Below, piece after piece: positions 1 through 9,181 of a stretch of 64,000 nt of DNA (position 1 is its first letter; each line of letters begins with the position of its first letter). The stretch covers positions 9,694,001-9,758,000 of the forward strand of contig NC_050104.1 in assembly GCF_902167145.1 (NCBI RefSeq), in the 5' to 3' direction. Position numbers and translations under genes: made by a program. The DNA is from Zea mays. Taxonomy: Eukaryota; Streptophyta; Magnoliopsida; Poales; Poaceae. The notes under the pieces are model-generated. The model was not told where the DNA came from. It did no database searches and saw nothing but the letters and a program-made list of their open reading frames with translations.

Positions 1-900
1 AGAAGACTTATCCCATATCGACAAGGGTATCATGACATTGTGGAGATTGACCATTGAGCAAGTTGATGAAGGTTTTAAAGTTCGGACTACACCTAAGAGC
101 TTGGAATAGAGTGGGAGACCGTAATTTGACGTAGACCTAAGCATGGGCCGCCCCACCCGATCAACCTGACTCGATCTGATTGGACCAACGCAACGAGCGG
201 GTACGAGCCATAGCTTTTGAACTGCAATGATTGACAGATCAAACACGTGTCATGATTTTTGACTCAAAACCCGACCCAACCCGACACGTCCAACAGGGAG
301 GCACATGCCAACGCGACCCAACCTAACACTACCAAACAACCCATGATCCGACCTTAATTCGACTTGACTCGATGTTTGAACATGTCTAATTTAAAGGTAG
401 ACAAGTAAATTGGAGAGTGATGGGTGTGAGTGAACCCAAACAACTTCCTCTATTTATAGAGCGGATTCAGTTTTTTTTTTTGGATTTTTTGAACTTTAAA
501 CCGTCAAAACATTGCAAACTAATCAGAAGACAACGTGTGACAGCAGACAGTCGGTGTTTGATCGATACTCCAGCGTGTGGGTTAATACCAACCGATCGAT
601 ACTCAACACTAACACGATCGATATTGACCAAATGGACTAATCGACATATCCACCGATTAATCGACATCGAAGCAAGGTCGACCGTCGACTCACCTACGTC
701 AGCAGTCGGTTTCACCCGGTATTGGAACCAGCCTAACTCAAGGCGTCGACTAATGACCCTAGGACTCAACGAGGCACGACATCGGAAACAATTGCTTTAA
801 ATTGAAGTTTATCCTTGCATACATGTCAATTATGTCCGCTATTTTTTCACAAATTCTTTCACAAGCTCTAATCACACGGCGCACGGGCCCGGGGGGCTAG
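1..900. other. Unassigned intergenic DNA downstream of the lipase gene
   Basis: No coding sequence is supported here; the open frames lack recognisable motifs and several start at non-ATG codons. A TATA-like palindromic stretch (CTCTATTTATAGAG) lies near 448-461, which might belong to a decayed LTR or MITE, but no terminal repeats or target duplication were found. Base composition is mixed and a T-run sits at 472-481. Confidence 0.4.
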
Positions 901-3900
901 CTATTGATCACGGAGCAGCGGCTCGAGCGAGGCGGCGCCGAGCCTGGTGGCATTCACGTAGTCCTGCGGCGAGTGCGGCGGCAGGCCGGGAATCAGGAGC
1001 CCGACGGCCCTGGCGGCCCGCATCACCCAGCCCTCCGCGTACACGGCACCGCACACGTGGCCGATGAGGAAGCCGCGGAGCAGCTCCCAGGCCGCGTTGG
1101 CGTACTTGGGCGCCAAGAAGAGCGGCGAGAAGAAGTTCTTGTTGGGCTCCTCCGCCATCGCCGCCGCCCTGTAGAAGCTGTCGAAGTAGAGGCACAGGCC
1201 GAAGTGCTTGAACAGGAGCGCGGCGTCGTCGTAGGGCACCCGCGGCACGACGTCGTTGCAGTAGACGAACCGGAAGTAGCGGCGCGGGCGGTCCAGGTGC
1301 TCCTCCATGAACCGCCCCAGCTGCGCGTCCCCGACGCGGGGCTGCCCGTACGTGTACACGCCCGCCAGGCGCCCCAGCAGGGACCCTTCCCCGTGCAGCG
1401 CCAGCACGGTCGGGAACAGCACGGCCAGGGCGCCGCCGAGGCTGTGCCCCGCCACCACGAAGCGGGCGCGCGGGTTCGCGGCCAGCACCGCGCGCAGCCT
1501 CTCGCGGACGGCGTAGTACGCGTACGGGCGCGTCGTCGTCGGCTCGGTGAGCTGCGCTGGCCACCCGGCGTTCTTCTGCAGGCCCAGCGCCTTCATGAAG
1601 CCGCCGTGGACCTTGCCCACGCCGGGGATCTCGTACCACGAGAAGTCCACGTCCGTGCACCACTGCTCCGCGTCGAACGGCTGCGTGCCGCGGAACGCGA
1701 TCACCACGAGCTCCGCGTCCGCGGGCCTGTCCGCGAGCATGAAGGCCTGGGTGGTGTAGGCGCCGCTGAATTCTGCAGAGGAGCACGTACGGAACGCGTG
1801 GCAATCAACATGCATGCCATGCAATGCAATGCAACTGAACTACACTGTGCTACTGATCGTCGTACCGTTCCAACAGTTGAAGAACTCCAAGAACGTCATC
1901 TGCCAATGGCTTTCGACGACGGTTTTGATGACGAGTTTGTTCTCGTAGGCTAGCTTCGCAGCCATTATACCGAGAGCCGCGTTGTAGGTGCTATCCCCTG
2001 CTGCGATCTTCCTGTCCAGTTCAATCCTCGTGTCAATTAGTCCGATGAAGGACCGGTAGTTTGAAGATCTCCTGTCCGGGGTTCGTACTTTCCCTGCATT
2101 TAATTTCATGGTACATACGGATGAATTTAGTTCTTGTTGTTCCTTGGAAACCAATGTCATTATTATCATACGGATGAATTTAGTTTGAATTGTTTGTAAT
2201 CAAGGTCAAAATCACAGAACATGGTTGTACGCACAACTGTACAAACATACTAATGCATAGTACTGTTCGGAAGGTGTCATACATATATATATACTGTACT
2301 CGGTTGGAAACCGAGAGCAGATGTTTGTCTTCTTGTGGAAGAACACACGAGTTGTGCGTTTCCCACACTTTTAAATGACGCAAAGTTCAAATTGGCCTGA
2401 ACCATCCGGAGTCCAGAAAGTGACTGCCATTTCGTGTTCGATGCATACTCGCACCAGCAAACTTACAGTACACAAGATGTGCGCATGAAGAAAAATTCTA
2501 TATAAGATGTCGCACTAGGAGAGAATCTCATCCTAGAATGCCTACTTGCAGCAGCAACCTTACAGTACTACGCAACATGTGTGCATTAAGAAATCCCATA
2601 TATTCTTAAGCTGACACTCCTAATAAGCTACCTGCTACCTTCGATGATTCAGCATATTCGTGCCCATTTAAGTTGGGCCTAGAACTAATGTGAGTATTAG
2701 TTCTAGGTCCAAGTTCCGTAGATACCGAATGATCTTTACTCTTTAGTCCCGGTTAGTAACACCAAATACTTGGTTACACCAACTCTGACTAAAGAATCTA
2801 TGTTAGCCCACCAACTCGTACGTGGACAAAATGTTCTATAGAAATAAGTCCCACTTGATAACACTGAGGTGCTGTTTGGTTCACAAAATGTAATGTAAAT
2901 GACAACGGTAATGATTCACATTTGAGTATCAACAGTAATAAATTTGAATAAGCTGGTATCAGTATATATATTACTGCTAGACTTAAACAAATATAGTTTA
3001 ACATTATTAATTATCCATCACGCTACAAATATGTGAAGCAAACAACACCTAATTGGATCGATATAGACCGTTTAGTTCTAGTTGACGTGGGGTCAACCAC
3101 TGGTTATATATAGTTCAAAAGGAAAGCATCTCATTCAAAATCATATGTGTCGTGCGGGTGGGATGAAAAGCTAAACACAACACAAATTACGAGGTCTTGT
3201 GTTTGAGTCCCATAATAAGTCACAACAGTCCCGATTGAAAAAAAAACCGAGACTAATTTTCTTTTGCAACTGGAACTAAAGTGCATAGTGTGACAGATAA
3301 AGCAGACTAATACACGGAGGTAATGTTCTACCAAGGAGATTCTATCAAGGAGATGGTTGCCATAGCTATTAGTGCCCATGGCAGGCAAAAGACAATATAT
3401 ATTCAACTACATTGCTTAAAGCATCAAGCCACACTCAACTCAACAACAACTCATTGTTAAGTGTAAGGAACTGGCAACATCCTTATCTTTTCAGGAGGAA
3501 GAATGATTGCACCGGAATGTCTAATCTACAAATTATGTGTAGTATTTTTTTTATATGACTGCTACAGTTGTGCGGCATCCATCAGTGCTTCAATAGTCAT
3601 GTACTTCTAATGACGTGTTGCTAATTAACTCTTAAACCGGTGGTATATATATAGCTCACCATTTAAATTCTCACCGGAGCGTTGTTAAACACTGTACCAC
3701 AAAGCGAATAAGCGATAAACTAGTTGAATATATATTGCTCTTGTGTGGTTGACTCTGGTTGCATTGCTAATTGGCTATGTATATCCTTTACCCCCAAAAA
3801 ATTAATTATGTCTTCATTCGAATGATATAGTTATTATTATAAGCAGTTGTGTTTGCTTCCCATCTTATTATCAGATCGACCAATTTATATAATGATGGCA

Positions 3901-4757
3901 TCGTTTGACTTTGCATTATTATTATTATTCTTGGGTACATATTGTTAAATAAGGTAGTTTGTTTTTTAAAAAAAGAATAATGCCCACCATCTAGCTATAG
4001 TTCGTCGTACACACCAGCATTCATTTGTTAACAGTTAGATTGGATCGAGAAGGTAATTAACTTCTGCATTCCCAAACGAGTGTTTGTTTTATTTAGGATT
4101 CATGTTCATTCTTTTGGGAAATTACTTTTATAAACTCTTTTCTATACAACCATTATATCACGGATAGATGAACTCTTTCTTCAACCTTTTCTTCTCTTGT
4201 TCTTTTGGCAAATACTCCTACACTTCAAAAAGATATTTCGAGGAAATACACAGGCTGGAATTTTGGAAACGACCAAACGCAACAACAACAAAAATGCACG
4301 GAACTTTCCCCTTCAAAAATATTATTACTAAAAAGATTATTACTAAGGTCTAGTTTGGCAACCCATTTTTTCAAGGGATTTTTTAGCCCTAAAAGAAGAA
4401 GAACCGATGATGTACATGTACGTAGTACGTACCTCGCACAGCGTTCCTGACGAGCCCGACGACGCCGCCGCCATTGTCCGTGAGCAGGTTCATCCAGTAC
4501 TCGACGGCGCTCCCGAGCGCCGCCAAGGGCCGCTTGACGGCCAGCAGCAGCATCTGCGCGGCGAGGGAGACGAAGATGGCCCACCGGCGCCAGCGCTCGG
4601 CGACCTCGGTGCCGGCGGGGCAGTCGACGGCGTCGTTGTCGGCGACCTTGCAGGAGCACAGCAGGTGCAGCAGGCTGCGGACGCCGCCCTTGTCCGGGCG
4701 CAGCACCATGAAGTCGCTGAAGAAGTCGGCGTTGTCGTCGCCCCGGCCGTCCATCAT
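901..4757 (-). CDS. OBL1-like: Oil-body lipase, OBL1 type (lipase class 3), three exons
   Basis: Exons on the minus strand are 4757-4433, 2093-1866 and 1772-901, joined through GT/AG sites, giving 1425 nt and 474 residues with frame kept at both joins. The family hydrolyses acylglycerols at the lipid-droplet surface. Residues about 40-90 hold an amphipathic to hydrophobic stretch ([11 protein letters not shown]), as expected for droplet or membrane anchoring. The alpha/beta-hydrolase core lies in exon 3, with the nucleophile elbow GHSLGG (Ser295), a likely catalytic Asp358 in CNDVVPR and His451 near the C-terminus in PPHSPQDY, so the triad appears complete. Arabidopsis OBL1 is slightly longer, at roughly 520 residues. 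Intron 1 is 2339 bp and contains a MITE; intron 2 is 93 bp. The ATG at 4757 was chosen because the family N-terminus starts there and a donor site ends the exon cleanly. A large CACTA element begins 1 kb upstream. Homology and splicing were read by eye. Confidence 0.9.
2094..4432 (-). other. Lipase intron 1
   Basis: A 2339-bp AT-rich intron between a GTACGT donor (4432) and a TGCAG acceptor (2094). It contains a MITE-like element at 2868-3049 and scattered TTTAGTCCCGGTT-like fragments near 2740 and 3220 that resemble grass MITE ends. A short perfect hairpin lies at about 2678-2712, with arms CCTAGAACTAAT and ATTAGTTCTAGG. Two related copies of a roughly 40-bp sequence occur near 2460-2500 and 2558-2600. 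No coding sequence was seen. Confidence 0.7.
2868..3049. mobile_element. MITE-like element in lipase intron 1
   Basis: The ends are imperfect inverted repeats: GGTGCTGTTTGGTTCAC on the left, and on the right the complement reads GGTGTTGTTTGCTTCAC (two mismatches in 17). The 182-bp body is AT-rich and non-coding. Flanking trinucleotides TGA and TAA are compatible with a mutated 3-bp PIF/Tourist-type duplication, but the superfamily is not settled. Confidence 0.55.
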
Positions 4758-4984
4758 GGCTAGCTCTGGTCGTCGACGCGCGCGCGCGACGAGCTAGCAA
4801 CAGGAGATGAGAGCTAGCTAGCTCGCTAGCTACCAAAGCTTTTTTTTTTGGGTCCAACTATACAAGGTAGCTACTAGCTAATGGATGGAGCCAATTGACA
4901 AGACGACGACAACGGCAACGACGAGGTCGATCGTGTAGCCTGTCTTGGGAGCGCGCGGGCCGGGGGCACGGGGAGTGGGTGAAG

Positions 4985-5006
4985 TATATGTATATACTAT
5001 ATACAT
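4985..5006 (-). promoter_or_regulatory. Possible TATA region of the lipase gene
   Basis: An AT-rich run reading TATATAGTATATACATATAC on the minus strand lies about 230 bp upstream of the lipase ATG. It is the only strong TATA-like run between the ATG and the MITE at 5254. The transcription start is not defined, so this is a candidate only. Confidence 0.3.
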
Positions 5007-5253
5007 AGGAATGCCGTGTAGTCATGCATCATATACATGGCATTATTAGAAACGGTCATTGGATTAGTCGTCGCAAACCATGCAAGCATGTGTTAGTTGG
5101 TGTGTGTAAAGGCGACATGCAACTAGCTTTAATTTTGAAGTAGTAGTAGTATTAGGTATTCTGGGGGTGACTGGGGGCTGAGGACCGGACCGGGCTCGCT
5201 CGATGAAAGGTGGAACCAGCTAGCTAGCACGCGCGATCGATGGATGGAGAGAA

Positions 5254-5502
5254 CATATCTAATGCACATGGAAGATTGGTGCACATGGTGCACATATTAA
5301 ATCATCACCATTTATTTTAGATCTAACGTCTCTAGTTGTTTGGTATATTTTGCTGAGAACACCCTCCAATGTGGTGGCGTGTAGTGGTGGAAGGTGTTAT
5401 TTGTAAATTGAATGATCAACTAGAGAAGTTAGATCTAAAATAAGTGGTGATGATTTAATATGTGCATCATGTGCACTAATCTTTCATGTGCACCAGATAT
5501 AT
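5254..5502. mobile_element. MITE with long terminal inverted repeats
   Basis: The two ends are inverted copies of about 85 bp. Both start ATATCT and share GTGCACATG and ATTAAATCATCACC followed by TTATTTTAGATCTAAC. The middle is a short unique spacer, with total length about 249 bp. No coding capacity. It lies about 500 bp upstream of the lipase ATG and 255 bp from the outer CACTA. Long inverted repeats suit a Mutator-like or foldback MITE; the target duplication was not resolved. Confidence 0.65.
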
Positions 5503-5757
5503 CCCCATGGATGGAAATGGAACCGTGTGTTCTTCGCACGCAACAACGAGGCCACCAGATCCAGGAATTCTTGGTCGGTAAGAAAAGCTAGCTAGGTTGT
5601 GCTAGGATTGCTTCAACTCCAGCGCATGCGTTTCCGATTCCGACCGGTCGAGGTGCGTGAGGTGCTAGCTAATTAAGCAGCTGCTTGCTTGATGCTTGGT
5701 GACTTGCATGTGCGATGCATGGATCCTTGGAGGACGGACGACGGTGCCGCTTCTGTG

Positions 5758-6140
5758 CACTACCGGAATCCAAGGCTTTGCCGAGTGTTGAAATCTTTGC
5801 CGAGTGCCTTTTGTCAGGCACTCGGCAAAGAAGGATTTGCCGAGTGCTGCACTCGGTAAAACCAGACGCTCGGCAACGAGGCTCTTTACCGAGTGCTGGA
5901 CACTCGGTACAGAAAGACACTCGGCAAAGACTGATTTGCCGAGTGTCAAACACTCGGCACAGGTGGCTCTCGGCAAAGGGCCGTCAACGGCCGTCCCAAA
6001 GCTGACGGCCGTCAGTCTTTGCCGAGAGCCAGCGGCTGGCACTCGGCAAAGAGGATTCTTTGCCGAGTGTCACACATCTAGCACTCGGTAAAGAACTCTT
6101 TGCCGAGTGTCATCTCTAGACACTCGGCAAAGTATATTTT
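5758..6140. repeat. Left subterminal repeats of outer CACTA
   Basis: About sixteen copies of TTTGCCGAGTG or its inverse CACTCGGCAAA are packed from the terminus into the start of the large inverted repeat. They usually occur as inverted pairs separated by 10-20 bp. In En/Spm elements such motifs bind TNPA-type protein; binding here is inferred by analogy. Confidence 0.85.
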
Positions 6141-7072
6141 TATTTTTTTGATTTTGTCTCCCAAACTTTTTGTGGTATGTTCCTACACTATGTAGACCTA
6201 CATGTATCATTTGTGGACAATTATAACAGAGATTCAATCGTTAGTAGATTTAGTTCGTTTATTTGAATTTCTTCGGAAAATTCAAATTTGAACTGCAGAT
6301 CACTCGAAACTTGGAAAATCGTGCATGAAAAAATGATATTCATGATACTTAGCATAAGTTACGACCGATTTTAGAAGTGTACCGGAAACTTCGAGCAGCG
6401 TGCTCACTAAACATGGCCGTGAACTTGGCATCCACGTGTTTAAAAATTGTATAAAACACAAATAAAGTCAGAAAATCATGAAACTTGTCCACGTGTCATG
6501 ATATCACATGTATAGGCTGTGATAAAAATTTTAGAGTATTTGGAGAAAGTTGTGAGACACTATGTGTAGAAACCTAAGAGGACTACACATGAAATCATAG
6601 AGTTTTAATGTGGATCTCTTAGGTTTCTACACATAGTGTCTCACAACTTTCTCCAAATACTCTAAAATTTTTATCACAGCCTATACATGTGATATCATGA
6701 CACGGGGACAAGTTTCATGATTTTCTGACTTTATTTGTGTTTTATACAATTTTTAAACACGTGGATGCCAAGTTCACAGCCATGTTTAGTGAGCACGTTG
6801 CTCGAAGTTTCCGGTACACTTCTAAAATCGGTCGTAACTTATGCTAAGTATCATGAATATCATTTTTTCATGCACGATTTTCCAAGTTTCGAGTGACCTG
6901 CAGTTCAAATTTGAATTTTCCGAAGAAATTCAAATAAACGAACTAAATCTACTAAATATTGCAAACACTGTTATAATTGTCCCAAAATGATACATGTAGG
7001 TCTATATAGTTTAGAAACATACCACAAAAAGTTTGATGCTGAAAACAAAAAAAAATTCAAATGTACTTTGCC
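6122..7072. repeat. Large near-perfect inverted repeat, arms about 455 bp, spacer 35 bp
   Basis: The left arm ends at 6580 (AACCTAAGAG) and the right arm begins at 6616 (CTCTTAGGTT). Reading outward, the arms pair almost continuously to about 6122 and 7072, with only scattered mismatches, for example GTCCACGTG against GTCCCCGTG near 6490 and 6704. Divergence rises toward the outer ends, where both arms run into CACTCGGCAAAG subterminal repeats. A transcript through it would fold into a long hairpin. No coding sequence is present. Confidence 0.92.
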
Positions 7073-7300
7073 GAGTGTCGAGTGGTGGACACTCGGCAAA
7101 GTGGGCTTTGCCGAGTGTCCTCGGGTGGCACTCGGCAAAGAAGAGGAAAGTAGTCTTTGCCGAGTGCCCCGGATGGCACTCGGCAAAGAAGGCGTCTTTG
7201 CCGAGTGCCGCCGATCTGGCACTCGGCAAATCCTTTTTTAAAAATAAAAAAAAATCTTTGCCGAGTGCCGCATCGCGGGCACTCGGCAAAGAACATGAAC
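7066..7300. repeat. Second block of outer CACTA subterminal repeats
   Basis: Ten copies of TTTGCCGAGTG/CACTCGGCAAA arranged as inverted pairs directly follow the right arm of the large inverted repeat. This block and the terminal block at 5758 therefore flank the palindrome symmetrically, as if the element end had been duplicated in inverted orientation. Confidence 0.85.
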
Positions 7301-7322
7301 TTAGCCGATCCAACGGCTTCTC

Positions 7323-7686
7323 CCTGTTCTCTCTCTCACTCACGCTCACTCGCTGCACGCCCACGCCGCCCGCTCGCCGCCGGCCTGCGCGCCCGTGCCC
7401 GCTCGCCGCCACCCGCCGCCGGCCACCTCGCCGCCGGCCTGCGCGCCCGTGCGCCCGCGCCGCCCGCGCGCCCAAGCGCCCGCACCGCCCGCTCGCCGCG
7501 CGCCCGCGCCGCCCGCTCGCCGCGCGCCCGCGCCGCCCGTGCGCCTGCCGCTCGCCGCGCGCCCGCGTCGCCCGCTCGCCGCACGCCCGCGCGCCGCCCA
7601 CAACCACCGACGAACCCGCGCCGACGACCTCCACGCCGTCAACCGCTCACGACCTCCACGCCGTCACGCCCGTTCGCCGTCGTGCA
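7323..7686 (+). other. GC-rich leader region of outer CACTA
   Basis: Very GC-rich, quasi-repetitive CGCCCGCGCCGCCCGCTCGCCG sequence follows a TC-rich stretch at 7319-7345. It gives long open frames in several phases, but these are low-complexity Arg/Ala/Pro translations without domains. Its position between subterminal repeats and the transposase suggests a transcribed leader. The inner CACTA is inserted at its 3' end (7690), and the leader resumes at 28590. Confidence 0.5.
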
Positions 7687-7702
7687 CCGCACTAGTAGAA
7701 AA

Positions 7703-8036
7703 GAGCTCAAAGCCTGCGGCACCCATAAATTATCACTGGCGGTTTCAGTTATCACGCGCCAGTAAAAAAAACAAGGTGGACCCGACTTAGGAACCGCCAG
7801 TGGAAACCCATTTTCACTGGCGGTTATCTTAACACAACCGCCAGTGGAAATAGGGTATTTCCACTGGCGGTTGGTGTAACAGAACCGCCAGTGGAAACCT
7901 ATTTCCACTGGCGGTTGGTGTAACAGAACCGCCAGTGTAAAGACCCTATTTACACTGGCGGTTGTGTTAAGATAACCGCCAGTGGAAATAGGTTTCCACT
8001 GGCGGTTTTTCAAACCAACCGCCAGTGAACTGTCTG
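7703..8036. repeat. Left subterminal repeats of inner CACTA
   Basis: Ten or more copies of ACTGGCGGTT or its inverse AACCGCCAGT, mostly as inverted pairs of about 30-40 bp with TTTCCA/TGGAAA extensions. The block stops immediately before a TATA box at 8038. A related, more decayed block occurs at 53740-53950. Confidence 0.88.
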
Positions 8037-8037
8037 T

Positions 8038-8045
8038 TATAAATA
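8038..8045 (+). promoter_or_regulatory. TATA box for the inner CACTA transposase
   Basis: TATAAATA directly follows the last subterminal AACCGCCAGT motif and lies about 1.1 kb upstream of the transposase ATG, with a likely leader intron between (acceptor TTTTTACAG ending at 9174). The same TATAAATACCCAT arrangement appears in the related copy near 54577, supporting function in the family. Confidence 0.6.
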
Positions 8046-8684
8046 CCCATCTTCCCCGCGACAGTGAACTGTATGCTCGCAGCCAGCTTCCATTGGAGGC
8101 GATTTTGGAGGTCCAGATTTCACAAAAATATAAGGGTGGAGGTTTTGGTCTTCATTTCTTGGAAGAAGGTGGATAAGAAAGGTTGGTTTATGTTTCTTTG
8201 TCAATTTTTGTTCATTCTTGCTCAATTTTAGCCACATTTTGGATCTAGGGTTTCACATGTGAGAGAGAAGAGTATAGATAGGTAATTTTCTCTATTTTCT
8301 CAAATGAGGTTGCATAAGATGGTTAGTTTTTGTCTATTCCCTCTCTTTTTCATGTTTAGTTGCTTAATGAATGGTGAATGTGTTGTATGGAAGATTAGTT
8401 TAATTATGTTTCAATTGTTAGTTATTGTTTATTTTTGCTCAATTTTAACTACATTTTGAAACTAGGCTTTCACCATATGTTAAAGATAGGTTTGGGTATT
8501 AATTTTTTTTTGTTTATTAGTTGCTAGGAAAGTTTGGCTTATGTTTCTTTTGCCAAATTTTGTTTATTTTTCCTCCATTTTAGCCACATTTTGGATATAG
8601 GGTTTCACCATGTGTTAGAGATAAAGTAGTTTAACTACTTTTATTGGAAGAGATAAAGTAGTCTAACTACATTTGTATATATAC

Positions 8685-9115
8685 CGATCAATATTTACTG
8701 TATATATACATGCATGGTAATCTGACTTGCCATGAAAACTTCGGACTGGAAGGGTAGGCAGCAGATGTCGCACTCCAACGCGTCCTTCTCCATGGATAGT
8801 GTCACAGTCGCCTCTTCCTCATCCTCCAACCCCGACTCTTCCTCATCCTCCATGTGCAGCATGTAATTTTACACGACTTTCTAGAGAGGAGAGGGAGAGG
8901 GAGAGAGAGCTATTGTTGCCAATGCGCTCGGAGCAGGTGCAGCACTTACCGTCCGTGCGGATGCAGCACTTTGCACATCCAGAATGCCCGTTCTTGCACT
9001 GATTTTACACAGGGCAGAACATCATGCTGGAGTCTACCGATCAATATGTACTGTATATATACATGCATGGTAATCTGACTTTTTAGCAGATGTCGCACTC
9101 CAACGCGTCCTTCAC
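8685..9115. repeat. Direct duplication of about 80 bp in the inner CACTA leader
   Basis: The segment beginning ACCGATCAATAT and ending CAACGCGTCCTTC occurs near 8685-8790 and again near 9038-9111. The second copy lacks about 30 bp in its middle. Both copies include part of the SINA-like coding fragment. The sequence TTTTAGCCACATTTTGGATATAGGGTTTCACC is likewise repeated before and after it (8579, 9117). Confidence 0.75.
8741..9112 (-). pseudogene. Captured fragments of a SINA-like RING E3 ubiquitin-ligase gene
   Basis: Read on the minus strand, 8850-8741 encodes an acidic stretch (EDEEE) followed by VTLSMEKDALECDICCLPF, matching the start of plant SINA-type RING domains. 9005-8920 on the same strand encodes QCKNGHSGCAKCC and then CCTCSERIG, the second half of the same RING finger with its Cys/His spacing. 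A third piece at 9112-9080 repeats KDALECDIC. The pieces are out of natural order, partly duplicated, and include a stop and splice-like junctions, so no intact ligase is made. They lie antisense to the transposase, inside its leader. This is typical of host-gene transduplication by CACTA elements. Assignment rests on motif recognition by eye; the parental gene is not in this window. Confidence 0.72.
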
Positions 9116-9181
9116 ATTTTAGCCACATTTTTGGATATAGGGTTTCACCATGTGTTTTATGTTACTTTTTTACAGGTGGTG

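Noticed and set aside
417..800. 127-residue open frame
   Set aside because: Starts at GTG, has no domain, and overlaps an antisense frame of equal quality.
1773..1824. Exon 3 of the lipase as a separate gene starting at 1824
   Set aside because: The start is non-ATG, and splicing to the two upstream exons restores a complete in-frame lipase.
7011..7790. Long Arg/Ala/Pro-rich frames in both strands
   Set aside because: GC-repeat leader sequence open in several frames at once; no conserved domain.
9131..9181. Transposase start 17 codons upstream
   Set aside because: That codon is TTG and lies before a splice acceptor (TTTTTACAG); the ATG at 9182 matches both relatives.
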